A stretch of 64,000 nt of DNA from Bacteroides ovatus (GCF_001314995.1 NZ_CP012938.1:1798001-1862000); one strand, 5' to 3'; positions 45,807 through 55,096 are shown, counted from the first letter of the stretch. The notes: a model not told the origin generated them from the sequence alone. Program-made: numbers and translations.

Positions 45807-45820
45807 CTGTGTCGGGAAAT
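45807..45820. repeat. Right attachment site (attR core)
   Basis: CTGTGTCGGGAAAT, the partner of the core at 21024-21037 (11 of 14 identical, same orientation). To the right the receptor gene resumes (coding ...LNFKLNFPTQ). To the left the frame runs into the element and ends after the unrelated residues HIMLIDCQ. Confidence 0.7.
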
Positions 45821-46880
45821 TCAGTTTGAAGTTCAAGTCCTGATAGTCCATCTTTCCGCCCTCCAAGTTCAGAAGTCCTGTTGTGGAATACCGATAATTG
45901 AAAATATAGGACGCTTTGTGCTTCTTGCTTAACGGTCCTTCGGAAGCTACATCAATTCCCATGATGCCCACTTGAAGCGTATTCTCATTCTTCTGGTTAT
46001 TGCCATTGCGCAATTTCATATCAAACACACCGGATACCGCATTTCCATATTCTGCCGGAAAAGCTCCGGTAAAGAAATCGGAATTACCCAATACCTGCGA
46101 ACTAAGAGATGAAAGTATTCCTCCACCCAATGTGGCAATATCCGCAAAGTGATTCGGGTTGGGAATTTCAACGTCTTCCAATCGCCATTGCAACAAATGG
46201 GGAGCATTGCCATGAATGGATATTCCATTGGAAGATACACTGGGGGCCACTCCGGCAAAGGAGGATACCAAACGGGCAGGGTCGTCAAAACCTCCGGCAT
46301 AGCGGCTCGCTTCTTCCACACTCAACATACGGGCTCCGGTAGTAGCCATCTTATTCATCGCCTCCTCTTTATTGGTTCTGGCACGAATCACTACTTCATT
46401 GAGTTCGTTTACACTTTCTTTCAAAGGAATTTCCAGATAAACCTCCTTGGCGGAAGTTACCAGTATCTCTCTGAAAATACCCGGCTCATATCCCATAAAG
46501 GCTGCCTCTACCGTATGCCGTCCAACAGGAACCTGTGGTATGCTGAAACGCCCGAGACTGTCTGTTATCGTACCTGTTCCCTCTTTTTCGGATAATCTCA
46601 CCGTTGCATACGGTATCGGGTGTTTTGAATCCCCGTCAATAACCATTCCCCGGATTGTCTGTACCGGCCGTCCTTTTCTCTGCGGTGTCTGACTAAACGC
46701 CACTGCGGATACCAACAAAGCAACCAACAAAAGTATCCACCCGCCATAACGATGTATTTTCCGGGTTAACTCTTCACTAAGAACTCTTTCAAAGGTTTTG
46801 AGTACTGCGCTGCATTCATCTGCGGAGATACCTGACTGAATAGATATTTTTTCTAATAATCTAGTTTTATTCATCTTCAT
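45813..46880 (-). pseudogene. N-terminal half of TonB-dependent receptor with HU-like N-terminal tail
   Basis: About 356 residues of a TonB-dependent receptor before disruption. In order: residues 3-40 resemble the N-terminal half of HU-type DNA-binding proteins (MNKTRLLEKISIQSG, then a LKTFERVLSEEL helix), a hydrophobic signal/anchor (about 46-62), a carboxypeptidase-D-like domain (RGMVIDGDSKHPIPYATVRL), and plug sequence with GNAPHLLQWRLEDVEIPNPN. The frame continues to 45780 into element DNA, adding HIMLIDCQ and a stop. The rest of the barrel is at 19620-21026. The truncated product cannot form a channel. Confidence 0.9.
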
Positions 46881-47045
46881 GATTTTATTCTGTTTTTATT
46901 TCGTCACGAAGATAGAGTATAGAAGATTGCCGATTTTTGAAATGAGACGAATGCATCCCGTTCGTAGACAAAACACAAAATTGATAAGACGAAAAATCGT
47001 CCGAACTATGGAATTTCACTTAAAGAAGAACCTCTTTTTAAAAGA

Positions 47046-47097
47046 CACATCACTTTCAGAACGATTTATATCCTCTAAAAGTGATGTGACTTTTTTT
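47046..47097. terminator. Terminator after the O-acetyltransferase gene
   Basis: A perfect 11-base stem CACATCACTTT/AAAGTGATGTG (47046-47056 with 47078-47088) has a T-run on the plus strand (47091-47097) and a T-rich flank on the minus strand. It ends the leftward O-acetyltransferase transcript. The rest of 46881-47113 shows only a minor GACGA/TCGTC stem. Confidence 0.75.
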
Positions 47098-47113
47098 AAT
47101 AGCACACGCCAAC

Positions 47114-47704
47114 CTACCCTAAAAAGTCGGTCTTATCTTTATCCGTGATCTCCCGAATTACTTTACATGGCACTCCCGCAGCGATTACATTTTCCGGCAC
47201 ATCCTTAGTCACTACACTTCCTGCTCCGATTACCGAATTTCTCCCAATGGTAACACCACCCATAATATGAACGCCTGCACCAATCCAGACATTATCCTCT
47301 ATTACAATCGGATGTGCATAGCAACCTCCCATAATGCGTTCCCGGGCATCAAGTGCATGATTTGCTGTGTACAATCCTACACGTGGCCCCAACAATACAT
47401 TATCCCCTATTGTAATAAGATTCCCATCCAACATGATGCAATCAAAATTAGCAAAGAAGTTGTTTCCTATAGTGATATTAAATCCAAACTCACACCGGAA
47501 ATTGGGTTCGAAGTGAACATTCTCCCCAATGCCTTTCAACAAATTGCGTAATAATGCTTCACGAACCTCTTTGGGTTTTCCATAAGTAGAGTTATAATCA
47601 TTAGTCAGAAAAACGACTTGTTCTCTTCTCTGAACCAGTTCTGTAGACAAATCATTATACATAGTCCCCGACAACATTCTTTCATACAATTCTCTATTTT
47701 CCAT
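47114..47704 (-). CDS. Sugar O-acetyltransferase (maltose/galactoside acetyltransferase family)
   Basis: A 196-residue hexapeptide-repeat acyltransferase. An N-terminal helical 'Mac' domain (ELYERMLSGTMYNDLSTELV) precedes left-handed beta-helix repeats (INITIGNNF, ITIGDNVLLGP, VWIGAGVHIMGG, SVIGAGSVVTKDV), with the catalytic His in LYTANHALD. It moves acetyl from acetyl-CoA to sugars such as maltose, glucose or galactosides in the cytoplasm, probably for detoxification. It starts 20 bases after the stop of the membrane-protein gene and shares its transcript. Confidence 0.9.
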   Translation of the reverse strand: MENRELYERMLSGTMYNDLSTELVQRREQVVFLTNDYNSTYGKPKEVREALLRNLLKGIGENVHFEPNFRCEFGFNITIGNNFFANFDCIMLDGNLITIGDNVLLGPRVGLYTANHALDARERIMGGCYAHPIVIEDNVWIGAGVHIMGGVTIGRNSVIGAGSVVTKDVPENVIAAGVPCKVIREITDKDKTDFLG

Positions 47705-47724
47705 ATCTATATCATAATGATTGA

Positions 47725-48270
47725 TTAAAGTCCTTTTGTAATCACCGGTAATCCGAAAAAGCCTTTTTGTAAAGTCAGTATCTTCGATGCACCTGCCTTG
47801 GCCTTATTATAAGTGGAAAGTGACACATGCAGCTCTTCCACAGCTCCATTCTCAAAAGCTACCTGCAAATAGTATTCCTTACGTATGCCATCCGAAACAT
47901 AACGATGCCTGCCTACTCTACGGGTCTTCTTGTGTGTTTCTACATATTTTTTCTGTACCATCACTGTTTCTTCGTGTGTGGAAGCAGGATCGGCAAACCA
48001 ATAATTACCGCCAAGAAACAAGACATAACTGATGGCACCGATGCAAGCCAAATGACACAAACAATTAATTACTTTACCATCCATGGTTGTCAGCCATATC
48101 CATTTCTTATAGAATGGGATAGTAACAAGAGCAATCAAAAGCGCCATTCCAAGAGGTATCCACCAGGCAGTCAGTGTATCTTCGTAGATAACATATCCAA
48201 TGCCACACGAAGCAATAAATATCAGAAGCATCAAAAAGCGAAGTATCCTAATAAATAGAGTTTTCATCAT
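47725..48270 (-). CDS. Hypothetical membrane protein
   Basis: About 181 residues with three membrane helices in the first 90 residues (ILRFLMLLIFIASCGIGYVI, the WWIPLGMALLIALVTIPF stretch, and LACIGAISYVLFLGG). A soluble tail of about 85 residues follows (RVGRHRYVSDGIRKEYYLQV to the end) that looks like a small beta domain. I chose ATG 48270, which follows a -7 element at 48296-48289; the longer frame starts upstream of it. Not recognised as a named family. Confidence 0.7.
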   Translation of the reverse strand: MMKTLFIRILRFLMLLIFIASCGIGYVIYEDTLTAWWIPLGMALLIALVTIPFYKKWIWLTTMDGKVINCLCHLACIGAISYVLFLGGNYWFADPASTHEETVMVQKKYVETHKKTRRVGRHRYVSDGIRKEYYLQVAFENGAVEELHVSLSTYNKAKAGASKILTLQKGFFGLPVITKGL

Positions 48271-48288
48271 ATTTCTTTCATTTATACG

Positions 48289-48296
48289 CAAATATA
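48289..48296 (-). promoter_or_regulatory. -7 element for the membrane-protein/acetyltransferase pair
   Basis: TATATTTG on the minus strand, an exact TAnnTTTG, 18 bases before the chosen start at 48270. A clear TTTG -33 element is not visible. Confidence 0.5.
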
Positions 48297-48461
48297 AAAA
48301 TAAGCTACTGAAAACACTGATTATTAAGAAAAATACTTGATTCAACCTACTAATTCATGATTAATCAAAAGCCTTTTGCCGATATATCAAGACCTTTTGA
48401 TTTTCCATCATAACTGAAATTCATGCTTATTGTATCTCCTAATAAAATGACAGCTATACAA

Positions 48462-50543
48462 TCATTCTTTTGTGAAAGAAAGAATATGACTAATATGTCT
48501 GGAGGATGTTCCTAATAAAATAGAATATTGACCGGAATTCACTTTCCAATCATGCGTTTCATCATCCCAGAAAGCCAAATCCTCTGGCGTTATTTCAAAT
48601 TCTACAGTTTGATTCTCTCCTGAATTTAAAAATATCTTCTTAAACCTTTTCAGTTCTTTCTCGGGACGCGACACAGATGGTTGATTTTCTTTGAGATATA
48701 GCTGTATAACTTCAGCTCCTTTCTGACTTCCTGTATTTGTAATAGTCACCGAACATCTTATCATTTGGTCATTCATTTTTTTAGATGACAAACGTGGTTT
48801 AATCAATGTAAAAGTTGTATAAGAAAGCCCATACCCAAAAGGATAAAGTGGTTCTATATTTTTTGTATCATACCATCTATATCCCACTAATACACTTTCT
48901 CCATAATTCACATCATACACATTGATAAGATGCTCATTTTTAAGTTCATTATAGAGTGACGCCCCTTTAGGTAAGTATCCCCATGCCGGTGAGTCCTCAA
49001 ATGTTTTTTCTATAGTCATTGGTAACTTACCAGAAGGAGTTACCTTACCTGTGATAATATCTGTAAGTGCTTCAAAACCCGATTGTCCTCCATACCACCC
49101 GTAAATCAAACCCGCCAATCGATCATTCCATGCAGACATATCAATAGCTGATCCCGTATTGAGGATAGCAATAGTATTAGGATTATTTTTAGTGACATAT
49201 CGCATTAATGATTCATCTTCTTTTGGCAAAGCAAATGGACGTTCTATTGCTTCTTTATCTCGCGTACCCATACTTAGCAAAACGATGTCAGCCTCTTTTA
49301 TATCAGCTACAGTAGGCTTTTCTATATAATACACTGTTCTGCCAAAAGCTCTCTGTAATGCTTCAATCAGACTTACATTATTGTAGCCGATTACTTCTGC
49401 AGCTCCATAGCCACGAGGTATTTCATATATAAACTTACCTGTCAATAATATTTTTCTATTCTTTGTTGGATCAAGTGGCAAAATATTATCTCTGTTTTTA
49501 AGTAAAACAATTCCTTCTTCTGCCACTTGTCGTGCAATTTTTTCATGCTCCTGATACTTATCAAGCAAAGACAAGTCATATTTGGACCTATCATAAAATC
49601 CCATTGCAATACAAGTAGCCAAAATAGGACGCACCATATCATCTAAATCTTTTTCTGTGATTTTTTTCTGATGGTATAAACCCAACACAGATTCTCCAAA
49701 ATTATATGAACCAGGCATCTCCAAATTCTGTCCTGATTTAATAACTTTCTCCAAATTCCACACCGAATTCCAATCACTCATTACCAACCATTTAAATCCC
49801 AATTTTTCTCTAAGAATATTCTTAATAACATATGAACTTTGCCCAGCCCACTCTCCATCAATTTGGTTATACGAGGTCATTACAGACATAGCACCTGCAT
49901 CTATTCCTGCCTTAAAACCAGGTAAATAGATTTCATTCATAGCTCGTTCGCTAATGATAGAATTACTCCGTTTACGATAAAATTCGGTGTTGTTCCCATA
50001 GAAATGCTTCAAACAAGCCGCTGTGCCTGTACTTTGAAGTCCCGTTACATATTGACTTACCATTTGAGATACTAAATAAGGATCTTCTCCAAAATATTCA
50101 AAGTTTCTTGCACATTGAGATTGTCGATAAATATTTAATCCAGGACCCAACAAAACTTCGATACCTCCGGCTCTACATTCCTCACCAATAGCTTTTGCAT
50201 ATTGGTAAGATAGATCTGGAGAAAATGTAGAGGCTAACAATATAGGAGAAGGAAAAGCTGTTGAGCGTTCCAATTGTTTCACCACATTAGGATCAGGCAA
50301 ATTATTTCGGATATTTACTCCTTGTGTTGCATCCGACAAGTAAATGGGAAGTATCCCTTTCTCTTCGAATCCTTTAATAAAGAATTTATTATATCCTCTG
50401 ACCATAAGTGCCTTCTCTTCTATCGTCAATCGTTCCAATAAGTCATTCGCCTTTTTATATGCCGCAGTTGCGTCCATTATTTGTTGAGCATATATCCCAA
50501 TGCAACTAATAAACATAAAAACAAGTGAGATAATTTTTTTCAT
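48462..50543 (-). CDS. Glycoside hydrolase family 3 (beta-glucosidase-like)
   Basis: A 693-residue exported GH3 enzyme: signal peptide to about residue 20, an (alpha/beta)8 domain with the GH3 signature KHF near 179-181 and nucleophile Asp257 in VMSDW, then the alpha/beta-sandwich (about 310-560) and a C-terminal fibronectin-III-like domain (about 600-690). It would cleave beta-linked glucose, xylose or N-acetylglucosamine residues in the periplasm. It is the last gene of the sialic-acid operon, separated by a hairpin-bearing gap of 62 bases, so it may help to strip host glycans once sialic acid is gone. The sugar specificity is unknown. Confidence 0.9.
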   Translation of the reverse strand: MKKIISLVFMFISCIGIYAQQIMDATAAYKKANDLLERLTIEEKALMVRGYNKFFIKGFEEKGILPIYLSDATQGVNIRNNLPDPNVVKQLERSTAFPSPILLASTFSPDLSYQYAKAIGEECRAGGIEVLLGPGLNIYRQSQCARNFEYFGEDPYLVSQMVSQYVTGLQSTGTAACLKHFYGNNTEFYRKRSNSIISERAMNEIYLPGFKAGIDAGAMSVMTSYNQIDGEWAGQSSYVIKNILREKLGFKWLVMSDWNSVWNLEKVIKSGQNLEMPGSYNFGESVLGLYHQKKITEKDLDDMVRPILATCIAMGFYDRSKYDLSLLDKYQEHEKIARQVAEEGIVLLKNRDNILPLDPTKNRKILLTGKFIYEIPRGYGAAEVIGYNNVSLIEALQRAFGRTVYYIEKPTVADIKEADIVLLSMGTRDKEAIERPFALPKEDESLMRYVTKNNPNTIAILNTGSAIDMSAWNDRLAGLIYGWYGGQSGFEALTDIITGKVTPSGKLPMTIEKTFEDSPAWGYLPKGASLYNELKNEHLINVYDVNYGESVLVGYRWYDTKNIEPLYPFGYGLSYTTFTLIKPRLSSKKMNDQMIRCSVTITNTGSQKGAEVIQLYLKENQPSVSRPEKELKRFKKIFLNSGENQTVEFEITPEDLAFWDDETHDWKVNSGQYSILLGTSSRHISHILSFTKE

Positions 50544-50562
50544 ATTATGAAAACTCTTTAAT

Positions 50563-50595
50563 GTAGAACTCCTCTTTATAATAGAGAAGTTCTAC
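50563..50595 (-). promoter_or_regulatory. Operon-internal hairpin before the GH3 gene
   Basis: The arms 50563-50575 and 50583-50595 (GTAGAACTCCTCT with AGAGAAGTTCTAC) pair at 12 of 13 positions around a 7-base loop. It may be partial termination or an RNA-processing point lowering GH3 expression relative to upstream genes. Confidence 0.45.
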
Positions 50596-50605
50596 CTATT
50601 AATAT

Positions 50606-52177
50606 TTAATTATTATATAATTCTTTTATTTCACTTTCTGATAATATTCTTTCGTACAAAATAAAATCATCCAGATAACCATTTAAAAAGTTTTCAGGGG
50701 CAAATGCTCCATTAGTAAAGCGATAATTACAACCAATGTAATATGGCCAATTATCAACTACTTTGTCAATAACCCCTTTCTTTTCAATAACTTTTTCTCC
50801 GTCTATATAAAGATAACTATCCCTTTTGCCATCAACTTTTTGATAAACACAAACATAATGATGCCATTCACCATCATCCATCCGTTTTCCTTCATATTCA
50901 GCCCAGTTTCCAGCCTTACCTTTATATTCTACGCAGAACACAACAGTTTTACCACTAGTATCAAGTCTGAACCAACTTTGTCTTGGGACAGGATCAGTAT
51001 ATGTAGCACCAGGACCAACACCTTGATGGAATATAGCATTCTTTCCAGTCATATTTGAAGTCTTCACCCAGAATGCAACAGTAAACTCACTCTCCGTATA
51101 GTGGCTCTTTAACCCTTCTTCAGGAATAGACAATATTGAATAATTTTCTTTATCTCCCTGGAAATGAGCAGCGAATCTACATTCAGCACTTTCGCCAGAA
51201 AAACGTGCCGGAGCATTATAGACATTTGCCCCAGTTCCTCCTATAAGTTCTTCAGGGTTCAATTGATTGGGACCTATATCTTTATTATCACCATCGAATG
51301 GTAAATATAACACTAGTTTTTCTGCAGAAATGACATATACGTATCCTTCTTTCTCTTTTACGGAACTGTTCACCGAGTTTTTGACCGTTAACGTCACTTT
51401 ATATTTTCCAGGATTTACATACTGCACCACAGGATTCTGATCTGTTGAAACAGAAGGATTACCTCCTTCAAAAGTCCATTTCCAGTCTTCCACCATTCCC
51501 AATGTTTTATCTAAAAAGTGAATATATCCTCCGGCATATGTATTCCGGCATTGTGCTCCAAAATCTGCGGCAATCGCATTCTTATCAATAACAGTGATAT
51601 AATCCACCATTACTTTATCAGAAGATGCTTTCGGATTTTTTGCCACTAATTTAACCGTATAAATTCCCGGAGAGAACATCATTTGTGGATTTTGTTCTGT
51701 TGAAGTAATAATTTCTCCACCTTCTTTAGGAGTAAAACTCCACAACCATTCATTAGGATAGCCTTTAGATAAATCTTTGAAAGATATAATATCTTCATTT
51801 GTTGCAGTAGTCTTATCTGCAGAGAAGTTGGCTGTTATCTGAGATGGGTAGTTGACAGTAATATATTGTTCTTTCACAATTTCATTAACATTGCTTCCTC
51901 GTCCAACAGACAAAATGACAGAATAAACTCCAGGTTTATTGTACACAACACTAGGACTGAATAAGACCGAAGTCTCCGGTTCTCCTCCATCAAAATGCCA
52001 GTTCCACTTAGTCGGTTCACCGATAGAAGCATCTTTGAAAGTGACACTTTCACCCATTGTGACTTCCTGAACATTCGATTCAAATGCTGCCTGTAATGAT
52101 TGCAAATCATCTTCAGAACAAGCAGACAATACTATCATAACGACACACTGTAATAAATATAAAACTTTTCTTTTCAT
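50606..52177 (-). CDS. PKD- and LamG-domain surface lipoprotein
   Basis: A 523-residue lipoprotein (lipobox VLSAC, Cys20). Three PKD-type immunoglobulin-like domains (about 30-110, 113-197, 200-285; each with a W-W/F..GG or P..VY..PG..V motif) form a stalk. A LamG/concanavalin-like domain (about 300-520; SEFTVAFWVKTSNMTG, WHHYVCVYQKVDG) could bind glycan. No catalytic motif is seen. The position after SusD and the sialidases is that of SusE/SusF-type surface glycan-binding proteins, so I infer binding of sialylated host glycans. Confidence 0.8.
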   Translation of the reverse strand: MKRKVLYLLQCVVMIVLSACSEDDLQSLQAAFESNVQEVTMGESVTFKDASIGEPTKWNWHFDGGEPETSVLFSPSVVYNKPGVYSVILSVGRGSNVNEIVKEQYITVNYPSQITANFSADKTTATNEDIISFKDLSKGYPNEWLWSFTPKEGGEIITSTEQNPQMMFSPGIYTVKLVAKNPKASSDKVMVDYITVIDKNAIAADFGAQCRNTYAGGYIHFLDKTLGMVEDWKWTFEGGNPSVSTDQNPVVQYVNPGKYKVTLTVKNSVNSSVKEKEGYVYVISAEKLVLYLPFDGDNKDIGPNQLNPEELIGGTGANVYNAPARFSGESAECRFAAHFQGDKENYSILSIPEEGLKSHYTESEFTVAFWVKTSNMTGKNAIFHQGVGPGATYTDPVPRQSWFRLDTSGKTVVFCVEYKGKAGNWAEYEGKRMDDGEWHHYVCVYQKVDGKRDSYLYIDGEKVIEKKGVIDKVVDNWPYYIGCNYRFTNGAFAPENFLNGYLDDFILYERILSESEIKELYNN

Positions 52178-52195
52178 ATCAGTGATATATTAAAT

Positions 52196-52479
52196 TCATT
52201 GTATTTTATTAATTCTAATTCTCTCAAAACTAATCTTTTCGTATAGCTTTGAGCTGCCATTTTCATATAAAATTCCTATTTCATTATCAGAGAACATTAC
52301 GATATCAGAATAGGCGAAGCCCCACTATATACGACATATCCTGCCGACCATGTTTTACCATTATCCGCACTTTTCTTTATACTCATATTTATGCGTGTTA
52401 AACTTATATCTGTATTCTCCTGCACATCAGAACAGGAAAATAAAAACAGTCTGAACAATATGTATTGACACCAATTCAT
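52196..52479 (-). pseudogene. Decayed sialidase remnant
   Basis: The piece starts like a short lipoprotein (MNWCQYILFRLFLFSC) and jumps straight to the last Asp-box of a GH33 sialidase (INMSIKKSADNGKTW, then YVVYSG). The frame is lost at the C-run 52320-52323. Adding one base lets it continue ...GFAYSDIVMFSDNEIGILYENG to NKIQ, then stop at 52196. The intact sialidase upstream has the parallel ending INMTIKKSSDGGKSW...YSDLVELSDSQIALIYEGG. This is therefore a tandem copy that lost its middle and then a base. It overlaps the intact gene by 4 bases. Confidence 0.85.
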
Positions 52480-53636
52480 TGTATCGATTTTATATTGACA
52501 ACTTTAAAAGCCAATCCATCTGTATATCTTTTTTCTCCACCTTCATATATAAGAGCAATCTGTGAATCAGAGAGTTCAACCAAATCCGAATAACCAGAGT
52601 TTCCTTCATACACAATATATTGCCCTTTCCAACTTTTTCCACCATCAGAGCTTTTCTTAATAGTCATATTAATACGTTCTGTAGCAGAAGCTGCATTTGA
52701 GAGAAAAACAGATTGTCCTATTGATAGTATACTACCCTGACATTTACAATCTATTTGATCGTTGCTAGCTTGAGGATTAGACCACGTTATACCACCATCC
52801 TGACTAATACTATTTTTTCGGTAGAATCCTTCATCCGCTCTCATATTCAACATTAAAGTTCCCTCTCCTATTTCAGCAACAGAACATTCGCCAACACCAC
52901 TAACCGGAGTTGGTTCACCTGGTTTCCATGTCTTTCCGTAATCATCAGAATAAATAATATGCGAATAACTTTTTACTTTTCCATTTTCCCTAGTAGTAAA
53001 ATAGTTTGGAGCAATTAAACGTCCCCTATTGGTCCCTTTCTGAATTTGAATACCATGACAAGGTCCAGTAGCGTACCAATCCCATTTTTCTTTTTTCACA
53101 GCAGAAGTTATCTCAACAGGAGATGCCCAAGTGACACCGTCATCATCCGAATAGGTATAATACGGACGCCGAGTGTTTTCTCCGGTTCCATTGGTTATTG
53201 TTCCCCACTTATCTGTTTGATAATTCCATGTCATTAACAAATGTATTCTACCTTTATCATCAACAATCGGAACAGGATTTCCACAAGTATTCTGCCCATC
53301 ATCCCATATCATTATTTGTTTACTCCATGTTTTTCCATTATCAGACGAACGCTTAACAACAAGATCTATATCTCCACTGTCTCCATTACTTCTAGCTTTT
53401 CTAGCCTCTGCAAATGCCAATAAGGTATTACTCTGCGTTTTAACAATAGCAGGTATTCTATAGACTTCATATCCGTCTACTCCCTGACTATAGACATAAT
53501 CGAATTGGGATGCTGGAACTTCCTCTTCAGGTGAAGGTGGAACCGGAGTATCTTGTGAATCATCATCTTTTTGACAAGCCTGTGTAAATAGGCTCGTCAT
53601 AAGAAATATACATGTCAGAATCTTATAAGTTTTCAT
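52476..53636 (-). CDS. Exo-alpha-sialidase lipoprotein (GH33)
   Basis: A 386-residue sialidase with a lipoprotein signal (FTQAC, Cys21), so surface- or periplasm-anchored. The substrate-binding YRIP motif is at 59-62. Asp-boxes (S-x-D-x-G-x-T-W) include SSDNGKTW, SDDDGVTW, SDDYGKTW, SQDGGITW and SSDGGKSW, and the catalytic Arg-rich sites appear intact. It releases terminal sialic acid from host glycans. Its start lies 14 bases inside the susD gene, so it is translated with it. A decayed copy follows immediately downstream. Confidence 0.92.
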   Translation of the reverse strand: MKTYKILTCIFLMTSLFTQACQKDDDSQDTPVPPSPEEEVPASQFDYVYSQGVDGYEVYRIPAIVKTQSNTLLAFAEARKARSNGDSGDIDLVVKRSSDNGKTWSKQIMIWDDGQNTCGNPVPIVDDKGRIHLLMTWNYQTDKWGTITNGTGENTRRPYYTYSDDDGVTWASPVEITSAVKKEKWDWYATGPCHGIQIQKGTNRGRLIAPNYFTTRENGKVKSYSHIIYSDDYGKTWKPGEPTPVSGVGECSVAEIGEGTLMLNMRADEGFYRKNSISQDGGITWSNPQASNDQIDCKCQGSILSIGQSVFLSNAASATERINMTIKKSSDGGKSWKGQYIVYEGNSGYSDLVELSDSQIALIYEGGEKRYTDGLAFKVVNIKSIQ

Positions 53637-55077
53637 ATCCTTGGGTTTGTTTCAGATTAGGATTAATATTCATATCACTTAGTGGAATTGCGAGATATAA
53701 TGGAATAATAATATTATCAATAGCTTTCTTTTTCAAGTTCGGAACTTCCTGATAGACATCTATTGTTCCACCAAAATGGAATCTGAGAAGATCAGGCCAT
53801 CTTTTCCTTTCAAGATATAATTCTCTTGCACGCTCATTCAGAATCTCCTTTTCCACTACTTTTTTATCCGTACTTCCATTATAAATACCTATCTTAGCAC
53901 GATCCCTGACTTTATTTAACTCAATGATAGCCTGCGGTGTCTGATTCAATGCTGCATAAGCTTCGGCCTTGAACAAATACATCTCTGCAAGTCGATAAAT
54001 GATAATATCCGAATCATAGGTACGATCACCTTCTGTTTTTGTCCCCTTCATCTTATTATCGAAAATACCGATCTCATTTCCTCCCGCATCCTTAGCTATT
54101 ATAAAAGACTCTTTTGTTCTAATATCAGTGGGATTAGCATAAAAAAGATCTATTAAAAAAGAGCTTGGTGCATAAGTACTGCGAGCCCCACCTTTTGCAT
54201 AAGGTATTTCATCTTTATTTACTGCCTTTTCCACAAATACATCTCTTGGCTTCAAACTTTGACTATATTGGGCTTCCTTTTCATAAATCTCAAAGTGAAT
54301 AGTCCATATCACTTCTTTTCCATATTTAGTACCATAAATATCGGCAAAATTGTCTTCAAAAGAAAGACCTTTACTTGCTAAATCAGCATAAGTGATAACA
54401 TCTTTCAAATCCTGCTCAGAACCATTCAAGACTTTCGCTTTCCATAACAAAATATCGGCTTTCAGTGCATAACATGCCGGTTTTGAGGCTCTTCCTTTTC
54501 CATTCGTATAACTTTCTTCCGGGAAGAGATTGATTGCTGCATTCACATCACTTAGAGCCCGTTCTAAAACTTGCTCTGCCGGCTCCCTTGCTAATTTAGG
54601 CTTATTGGAACTTTCTGTCGGTTCCAGTTCTATAGGAGCATCTCCCCATATACGAGCTACACAGAAATACATATATCCCCTTATGCAATATGCTTCTGCC
54701 AACAGCCTGTTTTTATCAGATTCCACTCCAAAACTTATTCCAGGAGTATACTTTAATAACATATTACAATGCTGAATTACCGAATAATAACTTGACCAAC
54801 CATATCCGTTTTGTGAAGTCAGATTCTGCGCCCACAAATTCGATGGACCACCTTCCAGACCTGTTGTAAAAGCATCTCCTCTATCTTCAAAATGAAGAGT
54901 TGAATTAGAAGTATCACGTAACTTAGTATAAATACCTATCAAATAGCTTTCTACATCCCCCTTTGTATTCCAGTACCCGTCTCCCGTTATACTTGAAACT
55001 GTATCTACATCCAACAAATTGCATGAATGTAACAAAAACAATGAAATTCCTAATAATATTGATTTAATTTGTTTCAT
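53623..55077 (-). CDS. SusD-family surface lipoprotein (sialic-acid locus)
   Basis: A 484-residue SusD-like protein with lipobox LFLLHSC (Cys19), N-terminal LLDVDTVSSITGDGYWNTKGDVE and C-terminal ERARELYLERKRWPDLLRF signatures. It pairs with the SusC gene 19 bases upstream and should bind sialoglycan or free sialic acid at the cell surface. The 3' end overlaps the sialidase start. It is the partner lid of the second SusC in the window. Confidence 0.93.
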   Translation of the reverse strand: MKQIKSILLGISLFLLHSCNLLDVDTVSSITGDGYWNTKGDVESYLIGIYTKLRDTSNSTLHFEDRGDAFTTGLEGGPSNLWAQNLTSQNGYGWSSYYSVIQHCNMLLKYTPGISFGVESDKNRLLAEAYCIRGYMYFCVARIWGDAPIELEPTESSNKPKLAREPAEQVLERALSDVNAAINLFPEESYTNGKGRASKPACYALKADILLWKAKVLNGSEQDLKDVITYADLASKGLSFEDNFADIYGTKYGKEVIWTIHFEIYEKEAQYSQSLKPRDVFVEKAVNKDEIPYAKGGARSTYAPSSFLIDLFYANPTDIRTKESFIIAKDAGGNEIGIFDNKMKGTKTEGDRTYDSDIIIYRLAEMYLFKAEAYAALNQTPQAIIELNKVRDRAKIGIYNGSTDKKVVEKEILNERARELYLERKRWPDLLRFHFGGTIDVYQEVPNLKKKAIDNIIIPLYLAIPLSDMNINPNLKQTQGYENL

Positions 55078-55096
55078 AATTACAAGTCTTATTTAA

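Larger units (their letters stand above)
21027..45812. mobile_element. Mobilizable integrated element carrying a restriction/defence cassette
   Basis: About 24.8 kb inserted into a TonB-dependent receptor gene. Left end: zinc-finger/HTH protein, tyrosine integrase, excisionase-like HTH, RecA-like ATPase, probable oriT, MobC-like and relaxase genes, all rightward. Right part: a leftward block of XRE regulator, ATPase-nuclease, hsdM, hsdM, hsdS, recombinase, hsdS, hsdR, DUF262/HNH and membrane NTPase genes. No conjugation (tra) or type IV secretion genes are seen, so transfer would need a helper. The ends are set by receptor continuity and the att core. The exact crossover base is uncertain by a few bases. 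Confidence 0.88.

Noticed and set aside
21027..45812. Self-transmissible conjugative transposon
   Set aside because: No tra/type IV secretion or coupling-protein genes are present; only mobilization functions are seen.
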